DNA of 64,000 nucleotides from Vitellaria paradoxa. Lineage: Eukaryota > Streptophyta > Magnoliopsida > Ericales > Sapotaceae. The notes beneath the pieces are model-generated. The model was given only the letters and a program-made list of their open reading frames with translations, did no database searches and was not told the origin of the DNA. Shown here piece by piece: positions 1 through 12,415 of the stretch. Made by a program: the position numbers and the translations under genes. The DNA lies in contig CM034236.1 of assembly GCA_019916065.1 (NCBI GenBank), forward strand, positions 16,445,167 to 16,509,166, in the 5' to 3' direction. Positions within the stretch are counted from its first letter, which is position 1. Every line of letters starts with the position of its first letter.

Positions 1-76
1 GCCACGCCCGCAACTTGGAGCTACTTTAATAGTACAACAATGTTATTTAGTTATTTGGTAAGAAAAAAATTCAACT

Positions 77-3000
77 TTATATATCCACATCAATGTAATT
101 CACTATCGTACCAGCATTGCTACCTTCAACAGCCTTAGTTTGTATCTCCACAATAGGAAGTGATGACTGTGATTCAACTGTAGGATGTGATGTTGAATGA
201 GTCATCCTTTGAACTTGTGATCTTGTTGGTCCACTCGGTGGCATCTTTAGGACCTAACGTAACACAAAACAAGAAAAATATAAACACTATAAAAAATGAT
301 CCAAAGATAAAGTACACATTATAATGGATTCTTCTAAGAAAACAACCATTTTCTGTAACTGACCAAAAAACACTGAAAACTCTCTTTCTCTTTCTCTCTC
401 TCTCTCTTATGTCATAGAACCACACAAACAAAAACATGTAGTAAATCATCCAATATTATACCTGGGACTCAACTGTAGGATCAAGTGTCAAACAAGTCAT
501 CCTTTCAAGGACAAGTGTCGAGTCATTTTGGAGCTGAACTTGTGATCTTGTTTGTAATAACCTGAATTTTTTTCCTTAATTAAATTATTTAAGTGTGGTA
601 GTGATATTTATTATAGTAAAAATCTAGAAAATTGAGCATTTGAAAATTTTTGGAATGATAAAAATTAGTTGGAAAATTTTTCGGATTAAATTTCACCCTA
701 TGTGGGAGTTTAATGTAGAATTTCTAAAATTTTTATCCAAACACTTCTTAGCCCAATTACTTATTTGGTTCAAACCAAGACCATTAACCCATGGGTCAAC
801 CCTTTTCTTTGACTCACCTCAACTCATTTCAACTCACTTTATCACTCAATGAATTGACTCATGAATAGTTGCTATAAATTATTTCCCGACAACTTCATTT
901 CCATCTTCCATACACTCTCACCATCTTTCAAAATTATTTGACTAATTGGACAAAGAGAAGGCCCACATTGATGACCTTAAAGCATCTTTTTCAAATTATT
1001 TAGCAAACAAGATTTAAAGCATTTTGTTTGAAAGCTAGCATGATTTAAAGCATTTGGTTAAATTGTCAAAAAACTAGCATGATTGTTTAAATTTGTCAAA
1101 AAGTTAGCATGATTCCCGGATCATGCCACCTCCATACATCTTCCCCAATGCTTTTCTTAAATGATATGGTTAGATAGTCAAAAAGTAAGCATGATTCTTG
1201 GATCATGCTACCAATTGTATAGGCATGATCTTACCTTAGTTGATTTTTCTCCACTAATAATTTTCTCTACACTCCCTATAAATTGTGTGTCTTCAAAGAG
1301 AAGAAAATAAGAGAGAAATAAAAATAAATTATTCATTAGTGAGACTGAAGATTTGGTGTTGCTTGGAGGAAGAAGAAAGGCTTGGAATTTTCCAATTTGG
1401 GTGGTGTTCAAAGCTAACTCATTTTTCCTTCTCAGACTTGGTCATTAATATCTTCATTGAGGTAGGATGATGAATCTCCTAAAATATATTTGATGCATTT
1501 TCTGGTTTGAAGTATGAAACTTGATTGTGATAAAAATAAATACCCGTATATTGGGGGTAGGGAAGCCAAAATTTTGACTGAAGTAACTTAGTATGCTGAC
1601 AGCTCTCTATTTGTAACTTCTTATGTGCTTCTAACCCCTAAAACGGTGGAATTAGGCTTTGGCTAAAACATAAAAGTTGTAGCCCTTTCAGTTTTCTTTT
1701 CAACCCAAAAAGAATTGCATCAATCCGATTTGTGAGTCAAAAGTTATGCCCAAAATACTGAGCCCGTGTAAAACTGTATTTTCTGAACAAACTGAATTCA
1801 AAGCTGTTTTTGTACCTTTAGACCTTAGAATTTTAAAAAGTGTAAAACATGAAAGTTGTAGGTCTTGAAGTCTAGTTTCTACAGATATAAAGTTTATAGA
1901 TATTGGAGTCTTGCTCTATTTTATATGAATTTTCTTTCAAGCTGCTATTCTGCTTAGCTTTAATTGATGCTTGTTTGGATTTGTTTAGAATATTATGTTT
2001 AAAGATTTATTTAAATTTCTAATTTCCTTCTGTTAGTTATTGTCATGTTAATAATTTCTATTGATATAAAATTATTTTAAACTAGATATTATGTATTATT
2101 TGACACTCTAATATTGATGATAATTGACTTAGATAATCAGTTTCATCATGGATAGTTGGATGACTTATTCAAACTAAAATGCTAGTATTTGATAAAATGC
2201 CCAAAAGAAACAATAGACTCGTTCTTTTCTCATTTGGTCTTTCTTAAATGAATTTGATTTATTTTTGGCATGGTTTTGTCAACCTAGCAAGTTATATAAT
2301 TATATTTTTATGATTAAGTGAATTAAATGAAACTCATTTAATACCTTCCTAAACATTGGGATAATTCTGTGGACATTTGTGGATATCTTGAAGCCAAAAA
2401 CCTATGATAAGGGTTTGGTTATAAATAAGATGATGATTGGAAATTTATTTAAATAAAATAAAACTTATCAATTTTGCTAAAATTTAAATATAAGTCCAAG
2501 AGCTATTTATTATCTTCATATTCCATAAAATAATAAAATAAAAGGTAAAAGGAGCAAAAACCGAGATTTGCAGCCAATGAGGTTCGAACTTGCGACTTTA
2601 AATTGCAATTAGGGTCGCCCACTCACTAAGCTACCAACCTCGGCCTAATTAATATACCATTAGAAATAATTTTATTCTTATCAAATTTGGTACGGTAAGT
2701 TTGTCAAAACAATTAACTAAAATACTAATTTGTATTCTAAATTTTTTTTTAATTGCTAATTGTTAATTTACATATAGTGCCTACCTTTGTGATAATGATA
2801 TTGATGACTATGTTAAATCTTTGATTTATTGAGAATTTCTATTAAAGTATGGACATAGATAAAGTGCTTAAAAATGTATTGCATGTGACTAAATAATCTC
2901 ACTTTTGATTCATCGCCCGGGAACATTGCCGGTTGTTATTAAAAATGTCTGATTTCCATACAAGGTACCATTGGAATGTAAAAGGGTGAGTAGAAATTAA

Positions 3001-6000
3001 GGCACTTGGTGCTAAAGCTGTTTTTGGCAATGGGGTGATGGGTGGGTAGAAATGGCCTTTTAGATGAAGATGGGAACATGCATTTTATTTGGGAGATGCT
3101 CCCTTCTGACTTGGGCAGTCAGGTAGCCGGTCGCGACGGCTAGGTTTTTGGTAGGTGACACCGTCGGTATGCATTGGATGCTAAGCCCGTAAAGTCACTG
3201 GTTCCCAAGGCTGGGGGTAGAGGAGGATAGGAGTATGATTGATTGGGCTTGAGTTGTTACACATTTGTTCACTTAAATACACTTTTATACATGACATAAT
3301 TGATATGAGACGGGTGTTTTGTGCAGAATTTATCCACATCTTTGGAATATGGAACATGTGTTGAATTGTGCCATAAAGAGAAGCAAATGGAGCTAAATTA
3401 AGGATGCAAGGAAGGAGATGCTGAAGCACATCTGTTGAAATGGATTTGTTGAGTAAAAGTCATGGGAGCAGAAGAAGAATTTCCAGTTGCTGAACAAGTT
3501 GAATTCTGGAAGGAGGAGAACATTCAAATATAGTGCCAAAGCATTCGAATGCTGTCAAAAGAGTTCAGAGAATTTCTGGAGGAAATGCATATTCGAATAC
3601 AGCCAAGCAGTATTCGAATACGAAGACCGTTGGCAGAAAACAGACTCCACGTGATTTTACAGATTCGGGGAGGGGATTGCAATCTGGAGGAGAGAGAAAG
3701 ACTGGGGAATGATGGCATCACACGACCCACACCCACGAGGACAGAACATTCGGTTAGAAGAGAGAGAAGCGAGAGGAGAGAGAGGGAGAGCAGCGAGAGC
3801 AGCGAGGGCAGCGAGAGAGGAACTTCCTCTTCTTCCTTCTTCTTCATTCTCTGGTTTTAGAGATTTTCTGCAATTTTCTGTTGTTTTCAATTCTGATTTT
3901 CATTTTCAAATTATTGTAATTAGATTTGAATTCTACAGCACATTTTAATTTCATTCTTGTAATTAGATTTCAATTGGAGTTAAAGAGAGAATTACATTTT
4001 TCAGCTTTGAAGTTCATGTCTCTGTTCTTCATTTTTTGTTCTTCATTTTCTTAAGATGATCGGCTAGTTCTTCTTGGGCTAAGGCAAGGATAATGACCTG
4101 TCCAATGATTTCCAAGATGCCGTTCTTAATGGATTAATTTTGAGTTCTTTGGTTATCAATCTTAGTTGTATCTTGTTACTCTTGAAATCAATGGTTCAAT
4201 GTCCGATTAACATTTGTTTACATATTCTATCAATGAGTTCATAGAAGTTGCTGAATTCAGAACTCTTATTGCAAATATGTATGGGAGTTGCTAGAGTTAG
4301 ATCTTCTATAGTTTTCATGATAGCTTATGCACATCACTTGTTTGATCCATGGCTTGTATCATTTGAAATTAATTTTCTCCAAACATTAGAGCAACTAAAA
4401 TTGATGATCTATTCACTCTTGGTATTTTGAGATTGATTTGGATAGGCATTAGAATTGCTTTGCCCATCTTTTTAATATCAAGTTTTAGTTAAGTTTAGTT
4501 TTCATTTCAAAATCCATTACCAAATCATCAAAAATTCCAAACCAGATTTTCAATTATGTTTACCATTCATGTGAGCCATGTTTTGCCTCTTTAATCCATT
4601 TGATTCAAACATGATTTTGCTCCCTAGATCCCTGTGGATATGACCTGGTTCTCACCAGTTAATTGTGCTACAATGAAACCTTGCACTTGGGGGAGTTTGT
4701 CTTGATTTTCCTTACTCAACACTTTAGAAATCTGAATTTGCATTTTTATTTACATTTGAGAGTGAGGTAATTGAGCAAAAACAAGCACAATTTTGGCGCC
4801 GTTGCCGGGGATCTTTGACAAGCAATGGTGTTTTGAACTCTTGGAGCAAGGATTGGCAGCATCACTCACCACCATCTTCAACAACAAAGCTACTCAAGGC
4901 ATTGGGTAATTTTGTTCCATTCTTAATTCCACCTTTAGTTTCATTTTTATAGGTTTTAGTTTTTAATTTGTAGTGTTTAAATTGTGGTTTCTGATTAAAA
5001 AAAAAAAAGAAGAAAAAAATCTGAGTTACTGTTTTATTTTGTTTTGAATATCTAAATTTCTGAGTTGCTGGTTTTCTTTGCTGAAATTTGATTGCTGGAA
5101 GTTTGATATTCAAATCTGCTGCATGAGATATTTGAATGCCTGAGTTTGTCTCTGAAATTCTGATATGTTTTGCTGTTAAGTTTTGAACCAAGTTGCTGAA
5201 TCTGATGTCTGCAATCTGTTTTCTGAATTTCTGATTCGAACCTGTTGCATCTAATCTTCAAATTGCTGCATTTTGTCTCTGAAAAATCTGATTTCATTGG
5301 CTGAAATTCACCTTTGAATTATTGTTTGACTTGCTGGAAATTTGCATGGAATTGCTGTATATTCTGCTGCAAGTTGTTAGAGAAGGGCTATGATTTCTCT
5401 TTGTGAATTGGTGATTCAGTTGTGAAGTTTTAAGGTTTTGTGGGTGTCATTTTGAAGCTGAATTTTTGTGCATGTTGTTAAGGTCTGGTCGAATTATTGA
5501 AAAAAATTCTGATTTGCATTCACCATCATCTCTAGCTGAATTAATTGAACTTGCTACATCTTACACATCATCTGAATCATCTGTGCACATGGATCCACCA
5601 CCACCTGTTTTACCGGAAGGAAGTGCACTTGGAGAGAATGATGAAATCAATCAAAATCTTCTTAGACCTCTTAGGGAATATCTTCATCCAGCTAGGCAAA
5701 CAACTCCCTCATGCATTGTTCTTCCCATTGGCCATCATAATTTCAATTTTAAACCGGGAACAATTCAGCTTTTGCCAACCTTTCATGGAATGGATTCTGA
5801 AAATCCTTACATGCATATGAAGGAATTTGAGGATGTTTGTGGGACTTGCATGGATAGGAATACAAATGAGGACATGGTTAGGCTTAAGTTGTTTCCATTT
5901 TCATTGAAAGATAAAGCAAAGATGTGGTTGAACTCATTGGAGCCTAGATCAATTGGAACTTGGAGGGACATGCAAACAAAGTTTTTAAAGAAGTATTTTC

Positions 6001-9000
6001 CAGCCAATAGAACAGTAATACTTCAACAACAAATCATGAATTTTGTATGCAAGCCTAATGAAACATTTGCACATGCATGGGATAGGTTTAGAGAATTGTT
6101 GCAAGCATGTCCACATCATGGGTTTGAGTCTTGGAGAATTGTTAATTTCTTTCATAATGCATTAACTCCAAACTTGAAAATGTTGGTTGCAACAATGTGC
6201 AATGGTGAGTTCTATGATAAGACAGCTGAAGAAGCCTTGCATTTCTTTGATTCATTGGCTGAAAATACTAAACAATGGGAGGTAGTTTCTCCATTTTCTG
6301 AGTTTTCTGACAGCATAGGTGCAAGAGGAAAGTTTCATCTCAGTGACACTGACGATCTTGGTGCTCGATTGGCTGCATTGTCAAAGAAAGTGGAGTTGAT
6401 GGAGCAAGAGAAGCAAGGATTGAAGAAAAAGGAAGTTAACTGTGTGTTGTGTGAAACTTCGGATCACAAGACAGATGATTGTCCTACACTCCCAGCTTTT
6501 AAAGAAGTTCTTTATGGTCAAGTAAATCCCCCACCAGCTGCAAGAAATTACAACTCAAACCAGGGGGTGAACAACTTTGCTTCAGGAAATCAGCCATATT
6601 CGAATGCTTACAATGCTGGATATAGAGGTCATTCGAATACATCCTGGAGAGCTGAGGCACAACACCAGCAGCAGCAGCAACCTCAACAACCTTTTCCACC
6701 TCAACCATTTCATTCCCAGCCTTATCAACCTCAGCAGAACACAAACTCTTACCAGCCACCTCACAAAAGATCATTGGAAGACACCTTGCAACAATTCATG
6801 CAAGGACAAATTGGAACCAACAACCAAAATTCAAAGTTCCAAGATCAAACTAATAGGCTATGGAAGACATTCGGAGTCAATTGTCAAAACTCACTCAAGC
6901 CTTAACTTTGAGAGAAACAGGAAAGCTTCCATCTCAGCCCAAACCAAATCCCACTGGGCAAGTGCACTTCAGTGAATCATCTTCTTCAAGTGCAAATGAG
7001 AATTTGGAACATGTGCAAGCTATTTCAACATTGAGAAGTGGGAAACAGATCTTGAAACCAGATTATATTCCAATTGAAGAGGCAAATGAGCAAAATATGT
7101 TGGAAGATGAGGAAGAAATTCAGCACAACAGCAGCAGCAGCAACAAAGCAGTTGAACAACAGCTGCTCACCAAAACAGAAGCTGAATTGCAGCAAAAGCA
7201 GCTGTTAAAAGAGCAAAAACAGCAGCTGCACAGTAGACAAGAAATTGAGGAACAGCAACAAATTGAACAAAATCTGCACAACAGGACAGAAATGAACAGA
7301 AACAAAATTTGGACAGCATAGGAAAAGCTACACAGAAACAGCAGCTGAACAACTTTGAGCAGAATAGCAAAATTCAGAAGCAAGATCAGGTAAATTCTGA
7401 GAATGCAATTGAGTTTTCTGAAAATAAAACCAAGGATTTTGATAAAAACCAGCTGGATAAGAGTGAAAAAATTTCTGGAAAAGAGAAGATTTCAAAAGAA
7501 AACCAGCTGGACAGCCCTGATTTCATTCCAAAAATTCCTTTTCCTCAAAGATTGAACAAAGGAAAGAAAGAAAATCTGAATTCTGAAATTTATGAGCTTT
7601 TCAAACAAGTCAGAATAAACATTCCTTTGCTTGATGCCATTAAACAAAATCCATCTTATGGAAAGTTTTTGAAAGATTTGTGCACTGTCAAAAGGAGAAT
7701 GAATGTCAAAGAGAGGGCATTTTTAACTGAACAAGTGAGCTCCATTTTGCAATTCAAAACCCCTCCAAAATATAAAGATCCGGGGTGTCCTACAATTGCA
7801 TGCATCATTGGGGAAAAGAGGGTAGATAGAGCTTTGTTGGATTTGGGAGCAAGTGTCAATCTTTTGCCATTTTCTGTGTACCAACAACTTGGATTAGGTG
7901 AGCTTAGACCTACTAGGGTGACACTTCAATTAGCAGATAGGTCAGTCAAAGTCCCTAGAGGTATTGTGGAGGATGTCCTAATTCAAGTGGAGCATTTTGT
8001 CTTCCCAGTAGACTTCATAGTGCTTGATACCCAACCAATTCAAGGTCCACAACCAGCTGTCCCAGTCATTCTAGGACGACCATTTTTGGCCACTTCTAAT
8101 GCTTTGATAAATTGTAGGACTGGAGTCATTAAGTTGTCTTTTGGTAACATGACAATTGAAAAGAATATCTTTAATGTGACCAAACAGCCAAGTGACCATG
8201 AGGAGATAGAAGAAGTGGATTTGATTCAAATAGCCATACAAGAGCACTTTGATAGAGAGTACTTAGATGACCCACTGGAGAGAGCTTTAGTGAACAGTGA
8301 TCAAGTAGATTTCCTAGATGATTGTGACTTGGAAAATGTTGGTGGAGGAGAATGTGAGGAAATGAAAGAATCAATGATGTTAGTGAATCAGTGGAGGCCC
8401 ACTTTTGAGTCCTTAGAGCTGCCCACAGTCAAAACAGAATCATCCTTTGAAAAGCCACCTGTACCTGAGAGAAAACCTCTACCAAATGACTTGAAATATG
8501 TGTTTTTGGGTGAGAGAGAGTCCTATCCAGCTGTTATTTCTTCTCAGCTGAGCCTGGACCAGGAAAGAAAGCTTGTTGAGGTCTTGAAAAAACATAAAGA
8601 GCCTTGGGCTGGACCATAGCAGACCTGCAAGGAATCAGCCCACTGATTTGCACCCATAGGATATTTTTGGAGGAGGATGCCAAACCCATTAGGCAAATGC
8701 AAAGGAGACTAAACCCAAACATGAAAGAAGTGGTTAGGGGAGAGGTAATAAGCTATTGGATGCTGGAATTATCTATCCTATCTCAGACTCTAAATGGGTT
8801 AGTCCAACTCAAGTAGTACCAAGAAATCCGGAGTGACTGTGGTGAAAAATGAACAAGATGAGCTAGTTCCAATGCGCATCCAAACAGGATGGCGCATGTG
8901 CATAGATTATAGTAAGTTAAATGCAGTCACAAGGAAGGATCATTTCCCTCTTCCATTCCTAGATCAGGTATTGGAAAGAGTGGCAGGACAGGCATTCTAT

Positions 9001-12000
9001 TGTTTCTTGGATGGATACTCAGGGTACAATCAAATTGAAATTGCATTAGATGATCAGGAGAAGACCACATTTACTTGCCCATTTGGTACTTTTGCATATA
9101 GGCGCATGCCTTTTGGCCTTTGCAATGCTCCTGCTACTTTTCAGAGGTGCATGATTAGTTTGTTTAGTGACTTTGTGGAGAAATTTCTTGAAGTGTTCAT
9201 GGATGACTTTTCAGTCTATGGGAGTGACTTTGATTTGTGTTTGGAGATTTAGAGAAAGTTTTGGCAAGATGTGAAGAGAAAAACTTGGTGTTGAATTGGG
9301 AGAAATGCCATTTTATGGTAACTCAGGGGATAGTTCTTGGTCACATAGTGTCTTCTAGGGGATAGAAGTAGATAGAGCAAAAGTGGAGATTATTCAAAAA
9401 CTTCCTACCCCTAGATGTGTCAAGGATGTCAGATCATTTTTAGGACATGCAGGTTTCTATAGGAGGTTCATTGCATCATTCAGTGCCATTTCTAGACCTT
9501 TGTGCAATCTCCTAGGCCAGGATGTTCCTTTTGATTGGACATCAGAATGTCAGGCTTCATTTGATAGACTTAAGGACTTGCTCACTTCAGCTCCCATTAT
9601 GCAGACACCAGATTGGACTTTACCTTTGAGATCATGTGTGATGCTAGTGATAGTGCCATTGGTGCAGTCCTAGGTCAGAGGAGAGAGAGGAAGTCACATG
9701 TGCTATACTATGCTAGCAAATCCTCAGTGATGCACAAAAGAACTATACAACTACTGAGAAGGAGTTGCTAGCAGTAGTATATGCATTGGATAAGTTTAGA
9801 TCATATCTGTGGGATCTCATGTCATTGTGTTTACTGATCATGCAGCACCTCAAGTATCTTTTGACCAAATCTGATGCCAAGCCAAGACTCATTAGGTGGA
9901 TTCTTTTGCTGCAAGAATTTGATTTAGAGATCAAAGATAAAAAGGGAGTTGAAAATGTAGTTGCTGACCATCCTTTCTAGACTTCCACATCAGGACTTAG
10001 CAGCTTTTGAGCCACCTATTAATGAGATTTTCCCTGATGAGCAGTTGTTCCATTTAGATTCCTCAGAGACACCATGGTTTGCAGACATAGCCAATTATTG
10101 GTTTCAGGTGTGGTGCCTTCTCATTGGACCATGTTAGATAAGAAAAAGTTTTTCAGGAATGTGAGGCATTTTTTCTGGGATGATCCATATCTGTTTAAGT
10201 ATTGCTCAGATCAAGTCATAAGGAGATGCATACCCGAGAGTGAAGCTCAAAGTGTCATTAGTTTTTGTCATACTCTTGCATGTGGAGGTCATTTTTCAGC
10301 TAGGAAGACAGTGGCAAAGATTTTACAAAGTGGATTATTTTGGCCTACCATGTTTAGGGATGTGCATGCCTTTTGTGTTGCTTGTGATAGGTGTCAAAGG
10401 CTTGGTAAGATCACTAGGAGAAACATGATGCCACTTCACCCCATTTATGTGCTTGATGTCTTTGATTGTTGGGGTATGGATTTTATGGGACCATTTGTGA
10501 ATTCATTTGGCAATGAGTATATCTTAGTGGCAGTGGATTATGTTTCAAAGTGGGTAGAAGCCATACCAACTAAGACCAATGACCACAAGGTAGTGATAAA
10601 ATTTTTGAAGGAAAATGTGTTTTCAAGATTTGGAATGCCAAAGGCCATGATAAGTGATAGGGGAACACATTTTTGCAATAGATATGTTGGCCTATTGATG
10701 AGGAAGTATGGGGTTGTGCATAAGGTTGGAACATCATATCATCCCCAAACAAGTGGACAAGCTGAGTTGGCCAATAGAGAGATCAAGAGAATCATTGAAA
10801 AAACAGTGAATCCCACAAGGAAAGATGGTCTTTGAAATTGGTTGATGCACTTGGGCGTATAGGACTGCCTACAAGACTATCTTAGGCATGTCTCCTTATA
10901 GGTTAGTGTATGGAAAAGCTTGTCATCTTCCTGTGGAACTTGAACACAAGGCCTTTTGGGCAGTGAGACATTTCAATGAAAACATCACTGAATCTGGTTG
11001 TCAGAGGAAATTGCAACTAAATGAGCTTGAGGAGATTAGGAATGATGCATATGAGAATGCTAAGATCACCAAGGATAGAGTGAAGAAATGGCATGATACA
11101 CATATCCTCAAAAGAGAGTTGTTTGTGGGTCAAAGGTTTTGTTGTATGACTCAAGGTTACACTTGTTTCCCGGGAAGTTGAAGTCAAGATGGAGTGGTCC
11201 ATATGTGCTTCAGAACATCACTGAGTTTGGGGCTGTTGACATTCAAAATCCAACCTCCAAAAATGTTTTTAGAGTGAATGGACAGAGATTGAAAGAGTAT
11301 CATGAGAATTTTGTTGCTGAAGTAGAGAGTTGGGATCTTGAAGATCCCCAAATTCTGTTTGAATGAAGAAAGGATTCTGACTTTGTATCATAATAGTGTA
11401 GATTCTGTTATGTTTTTGATTTTCTGTTTTCTTTTGTTTTTGTAATTTTCCTTCTTTCATCTAAAAAAAAAAAAAAAAAAAATTTTTTTCAGTTTGCAAG
11501 TTTTAACACATTGGTTTCAGCAAGTTTCATGAAGAATTGAGAATTTCTGCTTTGTGTTTTACTGATATTTGAATTTTCAAAGGATGGAACTGACATGTGC
11601 TATTTGAGGTAGCAAAATCACTTGTGGTGGAACTACTTGAGAGTCAAATGGAATAAATGTATTTGCTTGATTTGTTTTGAGAGTATAATGCATTAACCAA
11701 ATTGGGTAGCACATGCTTTCAAAGTGTTTCAGAATGCAGCAAAAAGGATTTCAATTGAGCAAGCTTCATTAATGATCAAGTCATATCAGCAGGTGCAACA
11801 AAAACTGATCAAATCTGGTACTGCTGTAAGTCCAAATCAGATGGGAAATTCATCTCATTCGAATAGCTGAACAGTCATTTGAATAGGCCATCTTGGCACA
11901 AAATCTCATCTGTTAACAGCAACCCATCTTGCATATTTACTGATTTCTTGCATCTTTGTTGTTTGTGATGATTGGCAAAACCTCACTGATCCTTAATTAC

Positions 12001-12378
12001 ACTCAACCCATTTTGTATTGTTTTGGTTCTACTAATTTGCATTTTCTTTGAGAATATTGCATTGAACAAGTTGGGGGGAGCAACTGTTTTGGTAATACCT
12101 TGGAATTTCAGCTGGTCTACATCACTCAAACATGTTAACCTTAAACTCAGCAGGTACCTCTTTCCCTTCGCACTTTATTCCAAATTGATTGATTTGTTTG
12201 TGCATTGAGGACAATGCTTGTTTCTAGTTGGGGGGAGAGAAATAGTTTGAGTTCTTTTCTTGGTCTTATGCATTGGTGTTGATTGGAATATGCTGAATGA
12301 AATTACTGATCTACTTTGTTATACTTGATGAATTGAAATTTGAGTAGTGTGTTTAATTTAGCTAAAATGCTGAGAATT

Positions 12379-12415
<37 letters not shown>

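Noticed and set aside
2560..2645. A functional tRNA gene
   Set aside because: Box A and B likeness and end pairing are visible, but the anticodon arm does not fold well and the copies are diverged inside an LTR. It is reported only as a tRNA-like module.
3524..3948. Several overlapping long open frames on both strands of the Athila LTR (repeated at 16440-16834)
   Set aside because: They lie in GAGA/AGCGAG purine-rich repeats, give low-complexity Arg/Glu or Leu/Ser peptides, and occur identically in both LTRs. No gene is supported.
6499..7383. Minus-strand frames of Leu/Cys-rich composition opposite gag and the linker
   Set aside because: They are antisense shadows of the CAG-rich coding tract.
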